A DNA stretch of 64,000 bases. Source: Paralithodes platypus. Its lineage: Eukaryota > Arthropoda > Malacostraca > Decapoda > Lithodidae. Of the stretch, positions 1-9,772 are shown in pieces. The notes below the pieces were generated by a model. The model was not told where the DNA came from and did not search any database. It saw only the letters and a program-made list of their open reading frames with translations. The position numbers and the translations under genes were made by a program. Each line of letters starts with the position of its first letter. The stretch's first letter is position 1. The stretch covers positions 9,887,564 through 9,951,563 of the forward strand of contig CM064545.1 in NCBI GenBank assembly GCA_032716605.1, written 5' to 3'.

Positions 1-332
1 CCAACCCCCACGAGGCAGCCAGCCGTGACGTCATCGAGCGGGGCAAAAGCACTGCGCGCCCCCCTCTCACTCTGTTCTACTCTCTCTCTCTCTCCCAGAT
101 CCCATCATTACTAGTTAATGATAAAACACAATATTATACTTTACAATTAAATATAGAAATCCTTGACATGGGTGAAAACAAAGAGCCTTTCTGGACTGCC
201 CATGACACGAGCTTTCATATGAAATAAAGCACACTCTAATACATAAACTGTAGCCCCATCCACTGCCCTGGCGATCCTAGCGAGTCACTGTAGGACAAAC
301 CATGCGGTTCTAACGGAGTAGTTAACGTCACA
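1..332 (-). repeat. A-type Gypsy LTR, partial, minus strand
   Basis: Read on the minus strand this begins TGTGACGTTAAC at 332 and matches the first part of the Gypsy A LTRs at 28512 and 34929, including the AG-rich tract and the TGACGTCA-containing segment. The rest of the LTR lies off the left edge, so it may be a solo LTR or the end of a full element. It abuts the integrase zinc-finger coding region of Gypsy B at 333 and therefore appears to be inserted into that element. The other target-site copy is outside the window. Confidence 0.85.
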
Positions 333-333
333 G

Positions 334-624
334 GTGTCACAGTGTCACACTTGTCAAGTTGTTGGGAAACCCAGTCAGGTCATCCCGAGAGCCCCGTTAC
401 AACCCATCCCTGTCATTGGGCCGCCCTTCAGCAAAGTAGTTATCGATATGGTTGGCCCATTGCCCCCCACTAGTGCCGGCAATAAATTTGTACTAACTGT
501 AATGGATGTAGCAACACGGTATCCAGATGCTTACCCCATGCGCAACGGGATGGCTAAGACTGTTGTCAAAAACCTACTTGTCTATTTCTCTCGTTATGGC
601 TACCCTCCAGGAGATCCAGTCTGA
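334..624 (+). pseudogene. Integrase N-terminal part (zinc-finger Cys pair and first catalytic Asp), Gypsy B
   Basis: Encodes the tail of the integrase zinc-binding domain (CHTCQVVGKP) and the first half of the DDE core. The first catalytic Asp is in VVIDMVGPL, followed by VMDVATRYPDAYPM. The frame runs into a stop after YGYPPGDPV; the next frame continues the same protein (QSDQGS), so a single-base indel near 600-610 splits integrase in two. The His pair of the zinc finger is absent because the upstream part is displaced by the LTR at 1-332. Comparison with Gypsy E at 59100-59300 supports the identity. Confidence 0.8.
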
Positions 625-2809
625 TCAGGGATCCAATTTTACTTTTGCTCTGTTTAAGCAGACCATGCAGCAACATGGGATAGTGTCTGTGGTGTCATCT
701 GCCTACCATCCCGAGAGTCAGGGTGTTCTGGAAAGGTGGCACACGACTCTCAAGAGTATGTTGCGGTGTTATTGCATGGAAAATGGAAAGGACTGGGATT
801 TAGGTCTCCCATACGTTTTATTTGCTGCGAGAGAAGTACCTGGGGAGAGCTTGGGATTTAGCCTGAACAAGTTGTTTTTTGGACACAGGTTCAGGGGGCC
901 CCTCCACATAGTCAAGGAGATCTGGGAGGGAGTCACAAAGCCATGCTCGCTTCTAAAGTATGTAGTTGAAAGCCGTGAGAGAATGCTAAAGATCTTGGAG
1001 GTAGCAGGGCGGATCCTTAAGCGTTCACAAGCTCAGATGAAGGACAGATACGACCAGAAGGTGAAGCTGAGGGAGTTTGAAGTAGATCAGGAGGTACTGA
1101 TACTACTGCCTCTGGTGGGACACCCCTTGTCTGCCAAGTATTCTGGTCCGTATCGGGTTGTAAGGAAGGTTTCTGATCTCGACTATTTAGTAGCTACTCC
1201 TGATCGTAAGAAAAAGAACCAACTTTGCCATGTAAATCTGATGAAAGAGTATGTGAGGCGCCCCTTCGAGCCTCTCACTGTCCCGGTGTTGATCTGCAGC
1301 GATCGTGGTGGAGAAGGAGGAAGGGACAGTCAAGCTGCGGGGGAGGAAAATTGGGATTGTCATATTTCTGCGGATCAGTGGGCGGGGAATTCTAGACAAG
1401 TGGCTCACGAGTTGATATTGCACCTGCCTGAGCAACAGCGTGTAGCTGTGCAGCACTTGTTTGATTCAAACCCCGCTGTTTTCGCGGAGCATCCTTGCCT
1501 CACTACTCAATCGGTGCACGATGTCGATGTTGGGGACCACCCGCCCTTTAAATCAGTGCCATACCGTGTTCCCCCTATTAAATTACCAGCACTTAGGGAA
1601 GAGCTGGATTATATGCTGAAACGTGGGTTGATTTCTGAGGGTGCAGTAAGGTGGACTTCCCCAGTCACACTGCAGCCCAAACCAGATGGCAAGGTGCGGT
1701 TTTGTATAGATTTCCGCAGGTTGAATGGTTTAACCCCCACAAATGCCTACCCTCTCCCTCGCGTGGACGACAGTGTGGATAAGATAGGAAAAGCCAAGTT
1801 CCTCACTAAGATAGACCTTGTTAAGGGTTATTGGCAAGTGCCCTTGTCTGAGCGAGCGCGAGAGGTGTGTGGGTTTGTGGTGGACGGTGCCACATATCGT
1901 TGCCATGTTATGCCATACGGGCTGAAAAATGCCCCTGCAACGTTTCAGAAATTAATGAACGACATTGTAGCCGACATTCCCAACTGTACGGTGTACCTAG
2001 ATGATGTCATAATATACGACGATGATTTTAACAGTCACTGTGCTCACATCGGACAGCTTTTTAATAAACTGAATGAAGCAGGTTTGGTGGTAAACCTGGG
2101 TAAGTGCGATTTTGTCAAAGCCACAGTTTTGTACCTGGGGTTCGAGGTGGGGATGGGTCAGGTGTGCCCTCCACAGACAAAGATCAAAGCCATCGATCAG
2201 TTTCCCCAGCCTACGACTAAGAAACAAATCATGCGGTTTCTAGGTATGATAGGCTATTATCGTCGCTTCATCAAAGGCTATTCGACTGTACTTGCACCTT
2301 TAACTGACTTATTATCTAAGGACAAGAAGTTCCGGTGGTCTCCTGAGTGTGCAGAGGCGTTTTCCTTGGTGAAACACCTGTTATGTACCCACCCCATACT
2401 CAGGGCCCCGGACATCAGCAGACCTTTTCAGCTGGCGACTGATGCCAGTGGCGTAGGGGCTGGGGCTGTCTTGTTACAGACAGATGATGAAGGTATCGAA
2501 CATCCAGTGAGTTTTTACAGTAAAAAATTCAATAGTGCACAAAGGAATTACTCTGTAATTGAAAAAGAACTCCTGGCGATAGTGCTGGCGCTCAGGCACT
2601 TCGATGTATATGTTCCTGCTTTCGGACCAGTCGTAGTGGTTTATACCGATCATCACCCTCTGAAATTCTTGAATCAGTTTCATAACCGGAATATGAGGCT
2701 GACCAGGTGGTCACTCATGCTTCAGGAGTATAATCTGGACATACGCCATATTGCCGGTTCTGATAACGTGATAGCGGATTGTTTATCAAGGGTGGATGAT
2801 GTTGGTTAG
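527..2809 (+). CDS. pol: Gypsy B pol: integrase C-half, reverse transcriptase and RNase H
   Basis: Open frame of 760 codons. Residues 1-245 are the integrase core and tail: second catalytic Asp at 33 (QSDQGSNF), Glu at 69 (GVLERWH), 35 residues apart as expected for DD35E, and the GPY module near 204-215 (KYSGPYRVV). Residues about 335-560 are RT: FCIDFRRLN at 392-400, catalytic Asp430 in KIDLVKGYWQV, MPYGLKNAPATFQ and the YLDD box at 490-493. Residues about 600-755 are RNase H: Asp639 (ATDASG), Glu681 (EKELLA), Asp708 (YTDHHP), Asp751 (ADCLSR). All RT and RNase H catalytic residues are present. The frame begins downstream of the first integrase Asp, so the first Met here is not the natural start. 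The stop is followed by the 3' non-coding region. Integrase-before-RT order is seen directly. Confidence 0.92.
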   Translation: MLTPCATGWLRLLSKTYLSISLVMATLQEIQSDQGSNFTFALFKQTMQQHGIVSVVSSAYHPESQGVLERWHTTLKSMLRCYCMENGKDWDLGLPYVLFAAREVPGESLGFSLNKLFFGHRFRGPLHIVKEIWEGVTKPCSLLKYVVESRERMLKILEVAGRILKRSQAQMKDRYDQKVKLREFEVDQEVLILLPLVGHPLSAKYSGPYRVVRKVSDLDYLVATPDRKKKNQLCHVNLMKEYVRRPFEPLTVPVLICSDRGGEGGRDSQAAGEENWDCHISADQWAGNSRQVAHELILHLPEQQRVAVQHLFDSNPAVFAEHPCLTTQSVHDVDVGDHPPFKSVPYRVPPIKLPALREELDYMLKRGLISEGAVRWTSPVTLQPKPDGKVRFCIDFRRLNGLTPTNAYPLPRVDDSVDKIGKAKFLTKIDLVKGYWQVPLSERAREVCGFVVDGATYRCHVMPYGLKNAPATFQKLMNDIVADIPNCTVYLDDVIIYDDDFNSHCAHIGQLFNKLNEAGLVVNLGKCDFVKATVLYLGFEVGMGQVCPPQTKIKAIDQFPQPTTKKQIMRFLGMIGYYRRFIKGYSTVLAPLTDLLSKDKKFRWSPECAEAFSLVKHLLCTHPILRAPDISRPFQLATDASGVGAGAVLLQTDDEGIEHPVSFYSKKFNSAQRNYSVIEKELLAIVLALRHFDVYVPAFGPVVVVYTDHHPLKFLNQFHNRNMRLTRWSLMLQEYNLDIRHIAGSDNVIADCLSRVDDVG

Positions 2810-3132
2810 ACTGCCACAGGATTGAGGGTTGAGTGTGGAGGAAAATAGGCTGTCACTGTAGTTCAGCCAAAAAAAACAAATTAAAAAAGCAAAAACCTTA
2901 TAAAAACTCTTTATTTTTATAACGTGAAGAATTTTGTATAAGATGTTGTAGCAGTATCTAAGTTGAATGTTTTCGCTTATTGTCGCTAAGTTAGTTGAAC
3001 TTGCTCGGTGGAGCGCAACAGTCTTTATTTTTTTTATACATAGTGCCTTGTGTCGCAACAGTGTGTGGTACTATGAGAAGCTTTCTGTTAGATATGAAGA
3101 ACTTAGTCAAGGGTCTTATATCTTGGGGGAGG
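2810..3132 (+). promoter_or_regulatory. 3' non-coding region and polypurine tract of Gypsy B
   Basis: No coding frame. It ends in the purine-rich CTTGGGGGAGG directly before the LTR start TGTGACGC, the position of the plus-strand primer of LTR retrotransposons. Gypsy A has the matching region, including the same phrase GTTCAGCC.AAA.AAACAAATTAAAAA, at about 34600 and ends in AATCTTGGGGGGGGG before its 3' LTR. Confidence 0.75.
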
Positions 3133-5030
3133 TGTGACGCTTCTGCACAGTAGCCACGTGCGGGCATGCGCGCGCGTCAGCTGCCCAGCCGTTTAGAAAC
3201 CGGCTGGTGGCAGCCGGCCGGCCGGCTTTTCCTTAGTATATATCCTACGACAATGTAACTAATGTCTGGGATATTCTTATGTTGTTTCACAGCTTGTAGC
3301 TGCCCTTATTCTTAACCAACGCATCTTAGTATATTTTATTCTCGATAGTTGATTGTTTCATTATAATATATAAGATGTAAGTCTAGTGAGAGTGGGAGGA
3401 GACGAGCGGGAGAGAGAGACCGGCTGGGGGACATTGCTTCGCGCGGAGAGTCTAGCTTGGGACGAGCCTGATGTTGCCATATGCATTTGATTGCAACGTT
3501 AGGCTTAGTTTTGATTCAGGCACGGGGTAGAGGATTTTGACCCGGCAACTGTGTTGAGTGTTGCCAAGCATGGGATGTATTCTGCATGCCTAGGGCGGGG
3601 TCCAGACAGATTCAAGACTCAGAGCTCACCTCACTGTCGTACCCTTCGGACCCCCTTGATATCTATCCCTCTCAACCCCACTTAGAAACTTTCTCTCTTA
3701 CTTTGTATACCTTCCTTCCACTACTTCACCAATCTATTTAATTATCCCATCCCCTTGTAGACCTTATATCTATTATTGTATTAACGACGAGCTCTCAGAT
3801 AACTAGATAGGATTTTGGGCCTTATGCAGAGATGTAATTGTTAATGAGACCTAGGAAGCTTTTTTGTTGTCTCATATTTGGTGGTTTCATGCTTGCTAGT
3901 GTGTTCTTGTGTCAGGATAGCAGGGGCTAGACCGGAGGGGAGGCTTTTTGCGATCCTTTAAGTAAAGCCTGCTGGTGCGAGTCCTGTGGACCCGCACGAC
4001 TTTACTAGGATACCCGTGGGAGTCTGGGGGCATTTTCTTGTCTGTGTCCCTGTGTGTCTAGTGTTGTGTTGTGTGAGGGCCCTTGCCTAGTCCACTCAGC
4101 ACTGCGCTAGCATGTCTTGCTTTTGTTTTAGGGTCGCCAGGAGAGAGTCAGATACTTGCGATCTGAGTCTCTCAAGAGAGCACCCTTTCAATTAGAGTAA
4201 TTTGGCGCACAGACTTGGGAACGTCCCTAGGCTAGAGCAGGTGGCTCAGCCCGGGTATCCGAAGCCTATATCCTTCCGGCTAGACCTCTGCCACCTGGCA
4301 GATTAACAGCTAGGGGTTTATTATCTCTGTATGCTTGTTATTGTGCCACAGTTTACCGTTTTTGTGAGCATTGTGAGTCAGGGTGTGGCTTAGAGACTCT
4401 GTCCAAGCAGGCTTGCCTGACTAAGAGTGAGAAGCACACCTGTATGTGGTTATGTTGCGAGTTGCTACCTTTATTTAATTATACCTATGCCATTATACAC
4501 TGTAGGTCCTATCACTAGTATTTATTCCTGCTTATGAGTTAAGAGTTCTCTAAATCCGTAACGTACTTTCTTTGCTAAGCATCAGATCCTACAGTAGCCG
4601 CATGCAGTTTAGAAACCCGCATCTTGTCAACCTGTACGATGTTTTGAGGACTGTTTGCTTTCACCTTCTTTCACGCAGGGGTGATTAGTTGTATTAATTA
4701 ACGTAACGTTAAATGTACTTTCTTCTAGTTTGTTATTAAATTGTTTCTGCAATTTAATTCCGTTATCTATCTTTTCCTTGAAGCTTTAAGTCAACTTAAT
4801 TGTGTGATCTTTTATATAGCCTGCTTGACTATCAGCAGTCTATAGTGCGTGCACCCTGTAACCGAGTCATAGGATACCTTGTTGTCCTGGCAGGACTCTT
4901 GACGGTTTAGGGTGGTTTGTTGCCTGGGTTTATAGATAAGGGTTGGATCTAGCGTTTTCCGTTGTTGCTTGTTGCCGCATACCTAGTCCGATAGAAAGAG
5001 CCCAGTGTTTATATATCCAAGGACGTAACA
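3133..5030 (+). repeat. 3' LTR of Gypsy B (1898 bp)
   Basis: Starts TGTGACGCTTCTGC, ends GGACGTAACA, so the termini are TG...CA. The same sequence recurs inverted and complete at 24442-26336, which fixes both boundaries. A TATA-like TATATAT sits near 3236-3244, about 105 bp in. At 4141-4173 is a 13-bp near-perfect stem with a 7-nt loop, flanked by CGCCAG and CAAGAGAGC; its counterpart occurs in the A and E LTRs. GGTTGGATCTAGCG near the 3' end is also shared with A and E, showing that the three LTR types are related. Confidence 0.92.
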
Positions 5031-5070
5031 GTATATAGATACCTGATTTCGTAATCGTATTTAGCATTGT

Positions 5071-5362
5071 TAAGGACGCGTGGAAAGTGTGAAAAGGAAC
5101 ACCTTGAGATGGTTCGGCCATATGGAACGTATGGGAAGCGAGAGAATGACTAATAGGGTGTACAAGTGCAAGATGGAAGGACAGAGAGGGAGAGGTAAAC
5201 CGAAAGAGAAGTTGAAGGATAGAGTGAAGAAGTATATGGATGAAGGCGGTGCTGGTTGGGAGGAGGGGCGTTGACTGACTAGGGACAGAGGTGCATGGGG
5301 GCGTTTCGTTCGTGGCTAACCCTTCGGGGATCACAGCGTCAGGCAATAGATAGATAGATAGA
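5071..5362 (+). pseudogene. RTE-like LINE, C-terminal tail with (GATA)n end
   Basis: Encodes the tail motif of RTE-like LINE polyproteins: LRWFGHMERM followed by RGRGKPKEKLKDRV. After an in-frame stop near 5272 the similarity continues in another frame (RGSQRQAID), ending in a short GATA repeat at 5346-5362 that looks like the LINE 3' tail. It lies 40 bp after the Gypsy B LTR. Only the end of the element is present, so it is a 5'-truncated dead copy. Confidence 0.7.
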
Positions 5363-5904
5363 AGTACGCGTTAACTGCATACTAGTTTCCTAGTATGGGC
5401 AAGATGTTAAAAATACAGATTGATTTATTAATCGTGTGTAATATGATTATGGCGATTCAAGAACATGTGATGGAATAATTAGTTCTGATAGTGTTAAGGT
5501 GACTAAATCCCATGTAAAGGAATAAATGCTTCCGATGATCAAATAATAGGTCCTAATATTGTTATAACGATTCAAGGACACTGTTAGGGAGAATGTGATA
5601 TTAGTATGGTCAATCATTGTGAATATAGTGATGTACCTTTGGCTCGAAGTCAAAGTAGGTCAACATTAAGAATAACGATTGTCCAGATAGGTAGTAATGT
5701 GAATGTAACAATTCCGAAGTGCAATCTATATTGAGCAGTCGTAGGTATTGAACCCATAAGTTTCAACCCATTTTGACCCGAACAGAGATCAATAATTGAT
5801 ATGCGAATTTTGGTTTCCTGGGGAGTTAATTAAATAAAAATCAAACATTCAAACAACTGTCGAATTATTCATACCCTAGTAAAATAGTAATTTTAAGGTT
5901 AAGT
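5363..5904. other. No recognised feature
   Basis: AT-rich DNA between the LINE tail and the duplicated module. I see no convincing coding frame, RNA gene or terminal repeat. Loose internal repetition such as CGATTCAAG(A/G)ACA at about 5455 and 5569 hints at an old degenerate repeat. Confidence 0.5.
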
Positions 5905-6207
5905 ACTACAATTATTATCAACTCTGCGTAAGCAGAATTTGGTATCTCGCCCCCCGTATAGTGGGTACCACACTAAAAAATTGTCTGTCGTTGTCGTCGT
6001 CGTCGTCGTCGTTGTCGTCGTCGTCGTCGTCGTCCGTCTGTCTCGGAACTCCTCCTAGACCGTTGGATGGATTTTCACCAAATTTCACAGGAACATTTGT
6101 TGCGTGAATGCAAAAGTCAATCAAAACATATTTTTTGAATTTATGCAATAGTTATGATTTTAGGTCCAAAATATGGTTTTGCCCCCCCCCCTCCCCCAAC
6201 CTCCCAG

Positions 6208-6209
<2 letters not shown>

Positions 6210-6275
<66 letters not shown>
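6210..6275 (+). repeat. Poly-C run of 66 bases
   Basis: Uninterrupted C run, with more C-rich sequence on both sides (6182-6200, 6277-6282). Unit 2 has C runs in the same place at about 7459-7509. The complementary G run could form quadruplex structures; exact length in the assembly should be treated with caution. Confidence 0.9.
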
Positions 6276-6278
<3 letters not shown>

Positions 6279-6349
6279 CCCCAGCAATGATGGCGTTCTG
6301 GGAGCGAAAACATCTTGCTACGTATTTGCTAGGTTAAGTTAGTTTAGTT

Positions 6350-7137
6350 GGCATTAGAAGTGATAAGTGATGGTAGTAATATTTGGATTTATGGTGATGG
6401 TAGTGATAATGGTGATAATTGTAGTGATAATGGTTGTAGTTGTATTGATGATGATGACAGTAGTGATGATGATGACAGTAGTAGATATGATGGTGACAGT
6501 AGTAGTAATGATGGTCATAATAGTAGTGATGATGGTGACAAGTAATGATGATAGTTGTAGTGATAATAATGACAGTAGTGTTGATGGTAGTGACGATGGT
6601 GTGAGTATTAGTGATGATGGTGAGTAGTAGTGAGGATGGTGACATTTGTAGTGATGATGATAGAGTGTGATGATTAGTAGTAATGGTGATGATGAATTCA
6701 TAGTAATGATGATGATAGTAGTAGTGATGATGTTAACAGTTAGTAATGATGATGTTACAGTAGTATGATGATGATAGTATGTGATGTGTAGTAATGATGA
6801 TGGTTATAGTAGTAGTGATGATGTTAACAGTAGTAATGATGATGGTTATAGTAGTAGTGATGATGTTAACAGTAGTAATGATGATTGTAAGATGGTGGTG
6901 ATGATATTAGTAATGATGGTTGATAGTTGTAGTATCAATGATGATAGTAGTAATTAAGATGCTAGTGACAATGGACAGTGATGATGGTGAGAGTAGTAGT
7001 GATAATTGTAATTGTAGTAGTGATGATGATCATAGTATTGGTGATTATGAGAGTACTTGTGATGATTGTGGCAGTTGTAGTTATGATGGCAGTTGTAGTG
7101 ATGATGGCAGTAGTAGTGATTATGTTGATTGTGATTG
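6350..7137 (+). repeat. GAT/AGT-type trinucleotide-rich tract, unit 1
   Basis: Imperfect array of GATGATGGTGACAGTAGTAGT-like phrases. Higher-order repeats such as AGTAGTGATGATGTTAACAGTAGTAATGATGATGG recur (about 6720, 6800, 6860). Reading frames through it give low-complexity Asp/Ser/Val strings with no domain. Confidence 0.85.
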
Positions 7138-7204
7138 ATGATGGTAACCCATCGCAGAGTTGGGTATGCCGTTTTGATTTTGGGCAAAACGGCACGTCTA
7201 CTTT

Positions 7205-8420
7205 ATTATTATTATTAATACTATTATTATTATTATCAACTCTGCGTAAGCAGAGTTTGGTATCGCCCCCCGTATAGTGGGTACCACACGAAAAAAATGT
7301 CTGTCGTTGTCGTCCGTCTGTCTCGGAACTCCTCCTAGACCGTTGGACGGATTTGCACCAAATTTCACACAAACATTTGTTGCGTGAATGCAAACGTCAG
7401 TCAAAAAAGATTTTTTGAATTTATGCAATAGTTATGATTTTAGGTCCAAAATATAGTTCCCCCCCCCCCCCTCACCTCCAGGACCCCCCCCCCCCCCCCC
7501 CCCCCCCCCAGCAATGATGGCATTCTTAGTGTGAGAGCCCCAAAGGGGCTCACACACTAAGAACGCATTCGTTCTGGGAGCGAAAACATCTCACTATGCA
7601 TTTGCTAGGTTAAGTTAGTTTAGTTGGCATTAGAAGTGATGGTAGTAATAGCTGGATTTATGGTGACAGTAGTGATAATGGTGATAATTGTAGTGATGAT
7701 GGTTGTAGTTGTATTGATGATGATGACAGTAGTGATGATGACAGTAGTAGATATGATGGTGACAGTAGTAGTAGAGATGGTCATAATAGTAGTGATGATG
7801 GTGACAAGTAATAATGATAGTTGTAGTGATAATAATGACTAGTGATGATGGTAGTGACGATGGTGTGAGTATTAGTGATGATGGTGAGTAGTAGTGAGGA
7901 TGGTGAAATTTTTAGTGATGATGACGATAGTTGTGGTGATGAAGTTCATAGTAATGGTGATGATGGCAGTAGTAGTGATGATGGTGACAGTAGAATAAAT
8001 TATGGTAATATTTGTCACAGTTGTAATGATGATGGTTATAGTAGTAGTGATGTTAACAGTAGTAATGATGATTGTAAGATGGTGGTGATGATATTAGTAA
8101 TGATGGTTGATAGTTGTAGTATCAATGATGATAGTAGTGATTAAGATGCTAGTGACAATGGACAGTGATTATGGTGAGAGTAGTAGTGATAATTGTAATT
8201 GTAGTAGTGATGATGATCATAGTAATGGTGATGATGACAGTACTCGTGATGATTGTGGCAGTTGTAGTGATGATGGCAGTTGTAGTGATGGCAGTAGTAG
8301 TGATTATGTTGATTGTGATTGATGATGGTATTAGTAGTGATGATGGTAACCCATCGCAGAGTTGGGTATGCTGTTTTGATTTTGGGCAAAACGGCACGTC
8401 TACTTTATTATTATTATTAT
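7205..8420 (+). repeat. Duplicated module, unit 2
   Basis: Second copy of the 5905-7204 module with the same order of blocks. It differs by lacking the long GTC repeat, by a shorter poly-C, and by an added hairpin at 7526-7564. The GAT tract (about 7635-8335) aligns phrase by phrase with unit 1, including the ends GATTATGTTGATTGTGATTGATGATGG and GGTAACCCATCGCAGAG. Confidence 0.75.
7526..7564. repeat. Small hairpin insertion with 6-bp direct flanks
   Basis: A palindrome, TTAGTGTGAGAGCCCC, loop AAA, then the near-exact complement, flanked by GCATTC on both sides (7520-7525 and 7565-7570). Unit 1 has no such sequence at the matching place near 6290, so this is an insertion in unit 2 only. Confidence 0.75.
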
Positions 8421-8660
8421 TATTATTATAATTATTATTATTATTTTGTTTGTTATTTATTGTGTATGTGAGAATAACAACAAAATATATGCTCAGAAGC
8501 ACAGGCCTGTCAGTACATAATATGCTATACAGATTATATTTTATAAAGTATGGCTACTAAAAATAATACCTAAACAAGCATATATACAAGTAAAGAAGGA
8601 ATTGTGTATTGTTTGTGAGTGAGAATACAGCTCGGGTCAGGGAAATCCAACCAGGAAACA

Positions 8661-8754
8661 GAAGACACAGACACACACTCAAACGCACACACATACACAC
8701 ACTCATACATCCACTACACACACATACATCCACACACACACACACACACACACA
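8661..8754 (+). repeat. CA-rich microsatellite
   Basis: Imperfect ACACAC repeat with ATAC interruptions, ending directly before the SINE head at 8756. Confidence 0.9.
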
Positions 8755-8755
8755 T

Positions 8756-9081
8756 GGTCACAGTGGCCGAGCGCACTAAGTCACCATACTCTAGTCGTTT
8801 GACTCGGGTAGTGCGGGTTCGATCCCAGCTACCTACTGGTGAGGTGTTTATGTCTAAAACTTTCCGGGCTGTGGAGGTTAGGTGTGGATGCGCCACCTCT
8901 GGGTTCCACCTGGTTCCATGCCCACATCCTACCCCTTCTGGGGGTACGTAGGCGCCCTTGTGGTACCATGAGTCAAATCTTTTAACTACTTAGGATAAGT
9001 TAAGTCAGGGAATTGTGTATTTTCAGCCTCATTGGCTGCCGGCTCGAAATAAACCGATTATTATTATTATTATTATTATTA
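8756..9081 (+). mobile_element. tRNA-derived SINE with (ATT)n tail
   Basis: The head has a polymerase III box A-like GTGGCCGAGCGCACTAAG and a box B GGTTCGATCCC about 45 bp downstream, the arrangement of a Ser/Leu-type tRNA. It is followed by an unrelated body of about 230 bp and an ATT repeat tail (9057-9081). It does not fold as a full tRNA, so I call a SINE and not a tRNA gene. Confidence 0.75.
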
Positions 9082-9772
9082 TCAATTCTGCAGAATGGTA
9101 GCGATCCCCGTATACCGTGTGTAAGGGATTAGTCTTTCTTAAGGTTATAATGTTAAAGTAACTAGAGACCTTTGCTATGCTGAATAATAGTGCTTCGTAA
9201 ATCTGTAATGCATTTAAATATCCCTTTCTATTACCAAGTTTACTGTTGTCCCATATGTTTGAAATGTTAGTGTATCGTTATTGTTTCAGTTCGTAATAGT
9301 TATTTCGAACCAGTAGAGTATTGTGAATTAAATGTTTCGTTAGTAGCTGCTCATTGTTTCAAGTTTCGCTCATTGCTTCGAACCAGTAGAGTATTGTGAA
9401 TTAGATGTTTCGTTAGTAGCTGCTCATTGTTTAAAGTTTCGCTCATTGCTTAGTGCTTCGGGTAATCATAGCTAAAGTGGTGTATGTGATTTGCTAGGGA
9501 AGTCAGTCTTATTCACGTCACCGAGGAGGTTAGTTGAGTGAAATACGGTGCCTACGAATGTTTGAGGGGATTAACTTTTTGTGATAGTTGCATTTTCTTG
9601 TTGGGATTAACTTTGATTTTTGTGATAGTTGCATTATCTTGGTGGGGTTAACATTGTTACCTTATTTGATTGGTTCAATTTGACTATCTACGAGTGGGTT
9701 ACTTGCTTCAAAATTTAAGTACATAAATGGGGTCTCAAGTTATTGTTTGATAGTTATGGAGTTTCCTGGTAC
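9082..9772 (+). other. Fragment of the AACTCTGC module and a 73-bp tandem duplication
   Basis: Immediately after the ATT tail, AATTCTGCAG...GATCCCCGTATA resembles the start of the 5905/7205 modules, then diverges. A 73-bp unit starting CGAACCAGTAGAGTATTG is repeated head to tail at 9306-9378 and 9379-9451 with few differences. A second loose repeat (GGGATTAACTTT...GTGATAGTTGCATT) lies at about 9568-9640. No gene is seen. Confidence 0.7.

Larger units (their letters stand above)
333..5030 (+). mobile_element. Gypsy B: 3' half of a Gmr1-like Ty3/Gypsy retrotransposon
   Basis: Contains, in order, the integrase zinc finger and core, the integrase C-terminal GPY module, reverse transcriptase, RNase H, an untranslated stretch with a polypurine tract, and a complete 3' LTR. 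Gag, protease and the 5' LTR are missing, because a minus-strand LTR interrupts the element at 332/333. Integrase lies upstream of reverse transcriptase, the reverse of canonical Ty3/Gypsy and the order known from Gmr1-like elements. RT and RNase H lie in a single undamaged 760-codon frame; only one frameshift in integrase is visible. Confidence 0.9.
5905..7204 (+). repeat. Duplicated module, unit 1
   Basis: Order: ATT repeat, a conserved block beginning AACTCTGCGTAAGCAG with CCCCCCGTATAGTGGGTACC, a GTC repeat at 5989-6033, a block including CGGAACTCCTCCTAGACCG, poly-C, a long GAT/AGT tract, then CGCAGAGTTGGGTATGCCG with the hairpin GCCGTTTTG...CAAAACGGC and an ATT tail. Unit 2 (7205-8420) repeats the same order. 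The predicted Asp/Ser/His-rich frames inside are translations of the trinucleotide tract and not genes. The hairpin-plus-ATT end recurs near 18870-18960, suggesting the module is a dispersed retroposon-like element and not only a local duplication. Confidence 0.75.

Noticed and set aside
6108..6342. Proline-rich frames of about 60 codons
   Set aside because: Produced by the poly-C run.
6334..8502. Several Asp/Ser-, Val/Met- and His-rich open frames on both strands
   Set aside because: They are translations of GAT/AGT trinucleotide repeats; all frames are open because stop codons are rare in such repeats, and no domain is visible.
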